Below are positions 56,978-64,000 of a DNA stretch of 64,000 bases, in pieces. Where the stretch lies: positions 1,054,001-1,118,000 of the forward strand of contig NZ_CP021781.1 of assembly GCF_003290445.1 (NCBI RefSeq), written 5' to 3'. Origin of the DNA: Francisella adeliensis. GTDB lineage: Bacteria; Pseudomonadota; Gammaproteobacteria; Francisellales; Francisellaceae. Below the pieces are notes generated by a model. The model did no database searches. It was not told the origin of the DNA and saw only the letters and a program-made list of their open reading frames with translations. Position 1 is the stretch's first letter; each line of letters opens with the position of its first letter. The translations under genes and the position numbers were made by a program.

Positions 56978-58195
56978 TTAGTCCGTAACTCCAGTTATAA
57001 CTTGAATCTTCTTTTTTGAATCAGCAGCTAATACTGATAAGAATATAATAATTACACTACAAAAAACACATGATATAAGGGCTATAGTCCAATTTAAAGT
57101 AAGTTGATGAATATAACCAATAACCAAAGGACCTATAGATGCTAATAAATATCCGACACATTGCGTCATTCCTGATAAAACAGCAGCCTGATGCTCATTT
57201 TGAGATCTAATACTAATTAGCATTAAGCTAAGCATAAAAGAACCTCCTATACCAATTCCAAGAAATACTATAAAAACTATAGTAGTAATTTTCACTAAAA
57301 TGCCAATAAGCCCAATCAAAGTGAAAGATGATAAAATAAATGCTATTAATCGTTCATCTTTAATAACTTTCATTAGAGGTATTAATATAAAAACAGGTAA
57401 GCTTGTTGATAGCTGAAAGATTCCAGATATATACCCAGCAGAGGCAACAGAATAACCTTGGTAATTTAATATACTAGGAAGCCAACTAACAAATATATAC
57501 ATCAATAAAGCATTTAAACCAAAAAATAATGTAATTTGCCACGCAATCTTAGAACGCCAAATATAACTATGTGTATCAACCTTTATAGTTTCTTTAGATG
57601 ATTCTGTTCTTTTGCTAAGCTGAGGTAACCAAAATGCTATAGCAATAACTGGAAACACTACCATACTTAAAAGTGAAACTTGTAACCCATGAACTTGATT
57701 AAAACCTAAATGCGTAGCAAAATTCATAACAGGTATAGCTAAGCTTGTACTTACCCATGATCCAAACCCCATCATAAAAACATACAATGAAGTTACAATT
57801 GCAATATGGTTCGAGAATTCTTTTTTTACAAGACTAGGTAATATTACATTAGATACAGTAATTCCTAAACCCAATACTGCTGTACCTACTAGAAAAGATA
57901 CGATATCTGAGTGTGATCTAGTCACTGTTCCTATTAAGATTAATAATAGAGATATAAACAAACCATATTCCATACTTTTTTTTCTTGTTAAATGAGAAAT
58001 AAAAGGTGAAAAAATAGCAAACATAATCAAAGGTATGGTTGTTAACAACCCTGCTGTTACTGGAGATATACTAAGAATATTTTCAATATCACCTAAGATA
58101 GGTGAAATACCAACAATTGGACCTCTTAAGTTCAATGAGATAAGTAGAATCCCAATAAATGCTAAAGCGAAAGAAAGTTTTTTATTTTTAATCAT
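56978..58195 (-). CDS. MFS exporter of the CynX/NimT type
   Basis: 405 aa, 12 hydrophobic segments. 'LRGPIVGISPILGDIENIL' at the N-terminus, with 'SPVTAGLLTTIPLIMFAIFSP' after, is the pattern of the cyanate permease/NimT group. E. coli NimT exports 2-nitroimidazole-type compounds. An AraC regulator lies 109 nt upstream on the same strand, as in the NimR/NimT pair. Confidence 0.8.
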   Translation of the reverse strand: MIKNKKLSFALAFIGILLISLNLRGPIVGISPILGDIENILSISPVTAGLLTTIPLIMFAIFSPFISHLTRKKSMEYGLFISLLLILIGTVTRSHSDIVSFLVGTAVLGLGITVSNVILPSLVKKEFSNHIAIVTSLYVFMMGFGSWVSTSLAIPVMNFATHLGFNQVHGLQVSLLSMVVFPVIAIAFWLPQLSKRTESSKETIKVDTHSYIWRSKIAWQITLFFGLNALLMYIFVSWLPSILNYQGYSVASAGYISGIFQLSTSLPVFILIPLMKVIKDERLIAFILSSFTLIGLIGILVKITTIVFIVFLGIGIGGSFMLSLMLISIRSQNEHQAAVLSGMTQCVGYLLASIGPLVIGYIHQLTLNWTIALISCVFCSVIIIFLSVLAADSKKKIQVITGVTD

Positions 58196-58304
58196 TTTTT
58201 TGACACGAAGGTAACTTATTTATGTGAGTATTATATTTATAATTATGGGAATATTATCCCTATATGTAGACTTTAAATCGTTACAAATGGACATTTTATA
58301 AAAT

Positions 58305-59114
58305 TCATTTGTTGCCTTTAAGTATCTTAATATATTTTTTGGGCGTACAACCAAGAGCATTTTTAAAAAATACGATAAAAGCACTTACCGATTCATACCC
58401 CAAATCTTCTGAAATTAATTGAATAGAAGTTCCATCATTTAATTTTTGCATAGCTAAAACAATATATAACTGTTTTTTCCACTGATCAAAAGTTAAACCG
58501 ATTTCTTGTTTAACCTTTCTTGAAAGAGTTTTTTCACTCATTGCATTTTCATTTGCCCAGTATGAAATAGGCCTTCTATCCGTAGGATTATCAAGCCATT
58601 TTTCAGCAATTGATCTCAATGTTTTGTCATTGGGTAAAGGAAAGTTATAGAACTCTACTTTCATTTTTGATAATTGATCAATTAATAGATCTACTGCCTG
58701 ATCATTTGTTTTGTTAAATAGTTCATCTAATGGCTGTTTTGATAAAAACATAATCAACTCTCTAATTAAAGGAGATATTGATAATGTACATGCATTTTGG
58801 AATACTTTACACAAAGAAGGATTAATAAATAACATATACACCTCACTATTTGGTGCTGTTAAATTATCATGGTATATCTGACTTGGAATCCATATTGCAT
58901 TACCTGGTGATGCAACCCAAATTGAATTATCTATAGTAGTTTTAACAACCCCTTTTATAGGCATTATTAACTGCCCTTTAAAGTGCTTATGGAAAGTTGA
59001 CTTTTCTTCATAGTTTTTTTCTGCTGACTGTAATGAAATTAATTTTTGCTCGTATTTGTCTGAGTCAAAATCAAGAGTAAGAGTTTCTATTTGTCTTTTG
59101 AGCATCTGTATCAT
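58305..59114 (-). CDS. AraC-family regulator, NimR-like
   Basis: 269 aa. N-terminal cupin-like sensor ('SIWVASPGNAIWIPSQIYHDN' and 'EVYMLFINPSLC'), C-terminal two-helix-turn-helix AraC domain ('ISYWANENAMSEKTLSRKVKQEIGLTFDQWKKQ', then 'IQLISEDLGYESVSAFIVFFKNALGCTPKKY'). The adjacent NimT-type exporter indicates its target. Divergent from the MHS gene at 59250. Confidence 0.85.
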   Translation of the reverse strand: MIQMLKRQIETLTLDFDSDKYEQKLISLQSAEKNYEEKSTFHKHFKGQLIMPIKGVVKTTIDNSIWVASPGNAIWIPSQIYHDNLTAPNSEVYMLFINPSLCKVFQNACTLSISPLIRELIMFLSKQPLDELFNKTNDQAVDLLIDQLSKMKVEFYNFPLPNDKTLRSIAEKWLDNPTDRRPISYWANENAMSEKTLSRKVKQEIGLTFDQWKKQLYIVLAMQKLNDGTSIQLISEDLGYESVSAFIVFFKNALGCTPKKYIKILKGNK

Positions 59115-59249
59115 TACCTTTTACAATTGATAAGTTATTATACTCTTTCAATATTCGTTGTTTTCAAAAAAACACATATAATTCTTTATGTTCTATTACT
59201 ATATAGGCTATTATTGTGATAATTAATACATAGTTACGTCTTATTAAAT

Positions 59250-60464
59250 ATGCTTAAAAAAGATGATTTTAAAACAATTATGCTTACGAGCATTGGTGGA
59301 ATGCTTGAATACTATGACTTTGTGATATTTAGTCTATTTGCAATAGTTTTAGGTAAGACATTTTTTCCAAGTGAAGGATCAGAGGCTTTACAGACTTTAT
59401 CTGCATTTACTGTTTTTGCAGTTGGTTATTTAGCACGACCTCTTGGTGGAATAATATTTGGTCATATTGGTGATATTTATGGACGCAAAAAATCATTTAT
59501 TCTCACAATTCTTTTAATGGGCTCATCATCATTCCTTATAGCTTTACTACCATCATATAATACTGCGGGGATTATAACCGTTATAGTATTTGTTTTATTA
59601 AGGATAATCCAAGGTGCCGCTATAGGAGGTGAAATCCCTAGTGCTGTAGTATTTATAAAAGAAACATTAACAAAAAATAGCGGTCTGGCCTGTGGAATGA
59701 TTTTTTGTTTAATAAACTTTGGAATCTTATTTGCACAAGTTACAAAAATACTTCTAGGATATTTTCTTGAAGATCAGTATGCATGGAGAGCCGCATTTAT
59801 ACTAGGTGGTCTTGCGGCTATATTAAGTTACTTTTTTAGAAAAGAAATTCATGAAACTGAAGTGTTTTTATCATCTAAAAAGACAAAAAAGCTACCTCTG
59901 CTTGTACTTTTCAAAACACAGAAACTCGCAATAATTAGATCTAGTGCTGTTATATCAATTATAGCCATTATTGTTGGGTTTTATTCATTGTTTTTACCAT
60001 CATATATGGTTTTAAACCATATCTTGGATAGCTCTACCCTAATTCTTCTAAACCTTCTTATATTTTCACTTATGTGTATACCATCAGGGATCCTTGCTGA
60101 TAAATATAATCCTTTATCAGTCTTTGTGTTAGGGTCAGTTGGTGTACTAATATTTGGTGCTATTTTTTATTTATGCATAATTTCAAACTCACAATATTTA
60201 ATTTATATTATGTGCATAAATAGTTGCTTTATGGGACTAACCGTTGGCGTTGCAGCTAATTATAGCTGTACATTATTTGATGCAAATGTGAGAGCTAGTG
60301 GTCTTGGTACAATCTATAATATTTGTTTTGCTATATTTAATGGTATATTTTTAGCACTAGCAAGTTATGGAATCGCATCGGGAATTATCTTCACACCTAT
60401 ATACCTTTCTTCAACAATAATATTTATATCACTAGTAGTTCTTATATCTACACCTAAAAAATAA
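59250..60464 (+). CDS. Second MHS-type MFS transporter
   Basis: 404 aa, 12 hydrophobic segments. 'IGGMLEYYDFVIFSLFAIV', 'GYLARPLGGIIFGHIGDIYGRKKSFILTILLMG', and 'GAAIGGEIPSAVVF' repeat the layout of the transporter at 18009, so the two are paralogues within the ProP-like family. The shared 'GD.IGRK' loop supports proton symport. Substrate unknown. Divergent from the AraC gene by 135 nt. Confidence 0.84.
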   Translation: MLKKDDFKTIMLTSIGGMLEYYDFVIFSLFAIVLGKTFFPSEGSEALQTLSAFTVFAVGYLARPLGGIIFGHIGDIYGRKKSFILTILLMGSSSFLIALLPSYNTAGIITVIVFVLLRIIQGAAIGGEIPSAVVFIKETLTKNSGLACGMIFCLINFGILFAQVTKILLGYFLEDQYAWRAAFILGGLAAILSYFFRKEIHETEVFLSSKKTKKLPLLVLFKTQKLAIIRSSAVISIIAIIVGFYSLFLPSYMVLNHILDSSTLILLNLLIFSLMCIPSGILADKYNPLSVFVLGSVGVLIFGAIFYLCIISNSQYLIYIMCINSCFMGLTVGVAANYSCTLFDANVRASGLGTIYNICFAIFNGIFLALASYGIASGIIFTPIYLSSTIIFISLVVLISTPKK

Positions 60465-60511
60465 TTTTCATATGTTAAAATAGTGATAATCAAATTAAAC
60501 TCATAATTTTC

Positions 60512-61942
60512 ATGGAAAACTTCTTTCTAAGCTTATTATATATATTAGAGGCAAACATCATACTATTTGTGTGTCAACTGTTTACAATAATTGTTGTACT
60601 AAAATTGATAGTAGATAAAAAGTCAGCTTCAAACATTCTAGCGTGGCTTTTAGCAATACTTTTTATACCTTATGTTGCTATACCATTCTTTTTTATATTT
60701 CAGCGTAAAGATACTCGAAAATTTTGGCAGAAAGAAAAGATGAGCATTAAACAGCCTCATGTTAAAGAATTTTGCCTTGTTGATAATAACAGTTGCGAGA
60801 AACTTCCGACAAATACTATAAATGTATTTTCAAATATGGAGTTAAACACTCTTACCTCACAGAATACTTTTGAGATGTATACTGATGGTGTAGAATCTTT
60901 TGACAGTTTTATTGATTCAATCAATTCTGCAAAAAAGAATATATATATCCAAACTTATGTCTTTAAAAATGACTCTACATCTAAGCTTATAGTCCAAGCT
61001 TTAGAAAAAAAAGCTTCTGAAGGTATCGAGATAAAGATGCTTATAGATTCTCTGGGATCTTTTTATGTATATAGACATAATAAAAGAATATTTAAGAACT
61101 TGCGAAAACTAGGTGCAGAAATAGTCTTTTTTATGCCTGTGATATCCAATCCATTGCGTAATTATATTAATTTTAGAAATCATCGAAAAATTTATATTTT
61201 TGATAATCATACTGTTTTTAGTGGTGGAATGAATATTGGAGATGAATATATGTCACCAATAGCACATGAAGGGATGTGGGATGATCTACTATTTAAAATA
61301 CAGGGAGAATCTCTTAGCTATTTCTTAAAAATATTCTCTTCAGATTGGCACTTTGCTACAAATCAAGAACTGCAGTTTACACCTTCAACCCCTGTTGAGG
61401 AGGAAGGCTTTGTACAAGTTATTCCATCAGGACCAGATTTACAACAGGATCAATTATATGCAGGATTGCTAACAGCTATCAACTCTGCAAAAGAAAAAGT
61501 ATGGATAATAACACCATATTTAATCCCATCAGCAGAACTTTATCAAACTATTATATTAGCAAAGCGAAGAGGCTTAGAAGTTAAGGTTATTACACCTAAA
61601 AGCTCAAACCATAAAATAGTAGATAAGGCTAGAGATAGTTATACAAGAGACTTTGTTGCTTGTGGAATAGATGTTCATTTTACAGCTAATATGATGCATG
61701 CAAAAGCTGTATTAATTGATGATAATTTAGCAATGCTTGGCTCTGTAAATCTAGATAATAGAAGCTTGTTTCTTAACTATGAAATTGCTACATTTTTATA
61801 CAGCTCACACCATGTAGGTGAAGTATATAAATGGGCAACTAAGCTTTTAGAGGACTCAACATTAAAAACAGACCATATGAGTAATAAGCGAAGTAGTCTA
61901 ATTGCTGAGAGTTTTTTGAAAATATTAACACCATTGATGTAA
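60512..61942 (+). CDS. cls: Cardiolipin synthase
   Basis: 476 aa. Two N-terminal membrane helices (about 7-30, 44-63), then two phospholipase D HKD motifs: His224-x-Lys226-x4-Asp231 in 'NHRKIYIFDN' and His396-x-Lys398-x4-Asp403 in 'MMHAKAVLIDD', with 'GSVNLDNRSLFLNYE' after. Joins two phosphatidylglycerols to cardiolipin at the inner membrane. Length matches ClsA-type. Confidence 0.93.
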   Translation: MENFFLSLLYILEANIILFVCQLFTIIVVLKLIVDKKSASNILAWLLAILFIPYVAIPFFFIFQRKDTRKFWQKEKMSIKQPHVKEFCLVDNNSCEKLPTNTINVFSNMELNTLTSQNTFEMYTDGVESFDSFIDSINSAKKNIYIQTYVFKNDSTSKLIVQALEKKASEGIEIKMLIDSLGSFYVYRHNKRIFKNLRKLGAEIVFFMPVISNPLRNYINFRNHRKIYIFDNHTVFSGGMNIGDEYMSPIAHEGMWDDLLFKIQGESLSYFLKIFSSDWHFATNQELQFTPSTPVEEEGFVQVIPSGPDLQQDQLYAGLLTAINSAKEKVWIITPYLIPSAELYQTIILAKRRGLEVKVITPKSSNHKIVDKARDSYTRDFVACGIDVHFTANMMHAKAVLIDDNLAMLGSVNLDNRSLFLNYEIATFLYSSHHVGEVYKWATKLLEDSTLKTDHMSNKRSSLIAESFLKILTPLM

Positions 61943-62012
61943 ATTTGTAATAAAATCATTAATCTGCTATATTACCCCTTGGAATTTAAATTTAAAAAAT
62001 AGGGAAGCTAGA

Positions 62013-63110
62013 ATGACAGGTTTAATTAAGAAATCACTAATTGGTTCATTACTTTTAAGTACAGCATTTGCTTATGCTGCAAAACCAAAAGGACAAGAAC
62101 AGTTCATCGTTAATTTAGATAAAGAGAATTTTCTTATTGTATATAATAATGGTAAGAAAAATGATGTTGAAGCAGTTAAAGTTTCTATTGATGACCCGGA
62201 AAACTTTGAAAAAGTAAATTTACCTAAAAAAATCACTAGCTTAAATGGAAAATTAGATCAATTTGTAAATATTGGGCACGATAATATTCTGGTATTAGCA
62301 ACTAATGATTCTGAGTCAAATTTTGCATATATATATTCTGTAAAAGATATCTTAGATGATGATAAAAAAGATGATCATACTCAGCTTAAATTAGCGAATG
62401 GTCACAACCCCACTATTGCTTACTCTGGTGAAAACTGGCAAACACAAAAACAGCAGTACTTTACTTTCGCTGTTTCTGATAAAGCTGATCCTTCAAATAT
62501 GGAAGTACATTTCTATACAGCAGATAGAATAGCTGATGAAAAAGGGAGTGATAAATACAGTAATTTCAATGAACTAGTTAACGTAAAACTACCTAAAGAT
62601 ATTGTTGGTGATAACCTTGCAATGACAACATTTACAAAGCCTATACCTACGCCAGGAAGAAATCATGATTTTCAAGCAGGCTTAGTTTTTAATATAGATG
62701 GTACAGATACATTAAGTGGTTACTTAATAGAACCAAGTTATGACCAAACTAAAAGAGAAATGGTATTAACAGCAGATTTTCATAACAATATAGGTAAAGG
62801 TATACACCCTGCTGTTGCTGGTCTACCATTAAATACTAATATGATTATGTTATCTCAAGACAATAAAGAAAATCAAACGGCTCAGCTTATCGACAGAGAT
62901 TCTTTTAAAACCCAAGTTACAAATACCTCTCATACTGGAGACTTAGCAAGCGTTGCTACAATTTATAATGAGAATATTGGTAATAATCCTTACTTTATCT
63001 ATGAGACTAGTAGAAGTTCTGATGGAGCTGTAATGTTAAATACTTATGATTATAATCAAGATAAATCAACTATCGAGCTAGGTAAATCTATAGAGATAGA
63101 TAAAAGTTAG
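62013..63110 (+). CDS. Exported protein of unknown function
   Basis: 365 aa. A signal peptide (MTGLIKKSLIGSLLLSTAFAYA, likely cut after residue 22) and a mature part rich in beta-strand-like Asp/Asn/Lys-rich segments ('ENFLIVYNNGKKNDVEAVKV', 'HNPTIAYSGENWQTQKQQYFTFAVSDKAD', 'SYDQTKREMVLTADFHN'). The repeated strand pattern could be a beta-propeller, but no signature motif is seen. GGGAAG precedes the ATG. Periplasmic or secreted; no family recognised. Convergent with the ZIP gene by 14 nt. Confidence 0.7.
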   Translation: MTGLIKKSLIGSLLLSTAFAYAAKPKGQEQFIVNLDKENFLIVYNNGKKNDVEAVKVSIDDPENFEKVNLPKKITSLNGKLDQFVNIGHDNILVLATNDSESNFAYIYSVKDILDDDKKDDHTQLKLANGHNPTIAYSGENWQTQKQQYFTFAVSDKADPSNMEVHFYTADRIADEKGSDKYSNFNELVNVKLPKDIVGDNLAMTTFTKPIPTPGRNHDFQAGLVFNIDGTDTLSGYLIEPSYDQTKREMVLTADFHNNIGKGIHPAVAGLPLNTNMIMLSQDNKENQTAQLIDRDSFKTQVTNTSHTGDLASVATIYNENIGNNPYFIYETSRSSDGAVMLNTYDYNQDKSTIELGKSIEIDKS

Positions 63111-63124
63111 TTTTTATTGATATT

Positions 63125-63871
63125 CTAAGTCCAAATAGCAACTACAGCCATAATAGCAAAACCTATAATTACAAATGTATACTGTTTAGTATTGCAACAA
63201 TCTTTAATAAGTACCGATCTATCTAATCCATGTAAAGTACCCATATATATAAAAGTACCTGCAGCTATAGCTGTAAATACTGGCTCAACAAGTGGATTTG
63301 TTACATAATTTTGTGCTACTTGGCCGAATAATATCCCAAGTGGTGTCATTATCACAAAAATACCAAAGAGTGTAATTCTAGTAAAAAATTTTAAACTTGT
63401 TCTATTTATATTTATCGCTAAGGCAAAACTTGCAGCCCACTTATGTGCGATTATCGCCAAGAATATAACAAAAGCAACACTCAGTTCTGCTGATATACCC
63501 AAAGCTGCACCCTCAAAGAAGCTATGTATAGATAGCATTATAGTCGCCATAATTGCTATAAATGATAGATTACCTTTATTATTTTTAGATAGCGTACCAC
63601 CAATATGTTCCATTAATAAAAATAACAAAACTGTAATCCCTGCTATCAAAAATGGAAATGGATAGTCTATGTTTAGCTCACTAAAATCACCTGCTGAATC
63701 TGATAGCATATGAATTAACCCTGCTCCTAGAAATATCCCATTTGCCAAAGCATCTCCTATAGGAAAACTAAAACCATCAGGATTAGATGCTTTCTTCATA
63801 AATGGAAATATACCAGATACAGCTGTTACAACCAGTATTACTAATAAAACTGTAATTTCAAAATTACCCAT
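63125..63871 (-). CDS. ZIP-family divalent metal transporter
   Basis: 248 aa, eight hydrophobic segments. The metal path in TM4-TM5 shows 'HSFFEGAALGIS' (H-x3-E) and 'IIAHKWAASFALAI' (HKWAAS), signature of ZIP; 'GAGLIHMLSDSAGDF' precedes. The His-rich loop is absent. Likely zinc, iron or manganese uptake. The start is 3 nt from the stop of the cut upstream gene, with GAGG as its ribosome binding site. Confidence 0.88.
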   Translation of the reverse strand: MGNFEITVLLVILVVTAVSGIFPFMKKASNPDGFSFPIGDALANGIFLGAGLIHMLSDSAGDFSELNIDYPFPFLIAGITVLLFLLMEHIGGTLSKNNKGNLSFIAIMATIMLSIHSFFEGAALGISAELSVAFVIFLAIIAHKWAASFALAININRTSLKFFTRITLFGIFVIMTPLGILFGQVAQNYVTNPLVEPVFTAIAAGTFIYMGTLHGLDRSVLIKDCCNTKQYTFVIIGFAIMAVVAIWT

Positions 63872-63874
63872 TAT

Positions 63875-64000
63875 TTATTCCTCTAAGTCGTCATCTTCAA
63901 ACCATTGTGGGAATGGGTCTGATAGATTTTTATATTTATCAGGATTATCCCAATAATCATTGATTAAGCACTTGTCTAATTCTGCTCGAACAACACCCTT
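63875..64000 (-). CDS. C-terminal 41 codons of an unrecognised gene, cut by window edge
   Basis: The minus strand is open from the window edge to a TAA at 63875-63877. The visible part ends 'PDKYKNLSDPFPQWFEDDDLEE', an acidic, proline-containing C-terminus. It is upstream of and likely co-transcribed with the ZIP transporter. Not enough sequence to name it. Confidence 0.55.
   Translation of the reverse strand, partial: KGVVRAELDKCLINDYWDNPDKYKNLSDPFPQWFEDDDLEE

Noticed and set aside
1-64000. CRISPR arrays, insertion sequences, prophage, tRNA or rRNA genes
   Set aside because: No regularly spaced repeats, transposase or integrase motifs, or cloverleaf-forming sequence were seen in any intergenic region.

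Overview
The window is an AT-rich, gene-dense chromosomal segment of a gammaproteobacterium, most likely of the family Francisellaceae (Francisella or a close relative). The best taxonomic evidence is a PanG-type ketopantoate reductase next to panD and panB/panC, since PanG was first described in Francisella tularensis. Low G+C, short intergenic gaps and divergent versions of standard proteobacterial genes (lptE, pilF, a cryptic holD) agree with this. I see no CRISPR array, insertion sequence, prophage, rRNA or tRNA gene. Both edges cut a gene: a FUSC-type exporter on the left and an unrecognised gene on the right.

Layout. 1-3 kb: truncated FUSC exporter, threonine aldolase and an orphan kinase-fold protein. 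3.1-7.4 kb: a minus-strand block mnmG, small lipoprotein, divergent NSS-type transporter, rpiA. 7.5-9.5 kb: a FUSC exporter encoded as two coupled genes. 9.5-11.3 kb: LysR regulator and SDR oxidoreductase, divergent, with a candidate operator. 11.4-18 kb: sbcB, POT peptide transporter, uvrB, NERD-domain membrane protein, murI. 18-21.5 kb: MHS-type transporter with its own LysR-like regulator, and an M20 amidohydrolase. 21.5-26.9 kb: xseAB, an APH-like kinase, lplA, tyrS and two small membrane or exported proteins. 27-30.7 kb: prmA, then panD-panG-panBC, where PanB and PanC are one polypeptide. 30.7-33.4 kb: dinB, a DJ-1/PfpI protein and a lone type IV pilin. 33.4-38.9 kb: ABC-F ATPase, rlmKL, small membrane protein, hemF.

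39-46.3 kb is the housekeeping core: rpsF-rpsR-rplI, a terminator, then dnaB-rlmN-pilF-rluB-(holD)-rimI packed with overlaps, followed by a TPP riboswitch that heads a PQ-loop membrane protein, a candidate thiamine transporter. 46.3-48 kb is the least gene-dense stretch: a small winged-helix regulator, a long non-coding region with palindromes and a G-run, and an orphan small gene. 48-55.9 kb: mutT, yqgE-ruvX, leuS-lptE, a YbdG-like MscS channel, an amino-acid permease, dcd. 55.9-64 kb: apbC/mrp, a NimT/CynX-like exporter with an AraC regulator, a second MHS transporter, cardiolipin synthase, an unknown exported protein and a ZIP metal transporter.

The most notable features are (i) the three-gene block that encodes the whole pathway to pantothenate through a PanB-PanC fusion and the unusual PanG, and (ii) the TPP riboswitch and PQ-loop protein pair. 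All calls come from reading the sequence; no database search was run.
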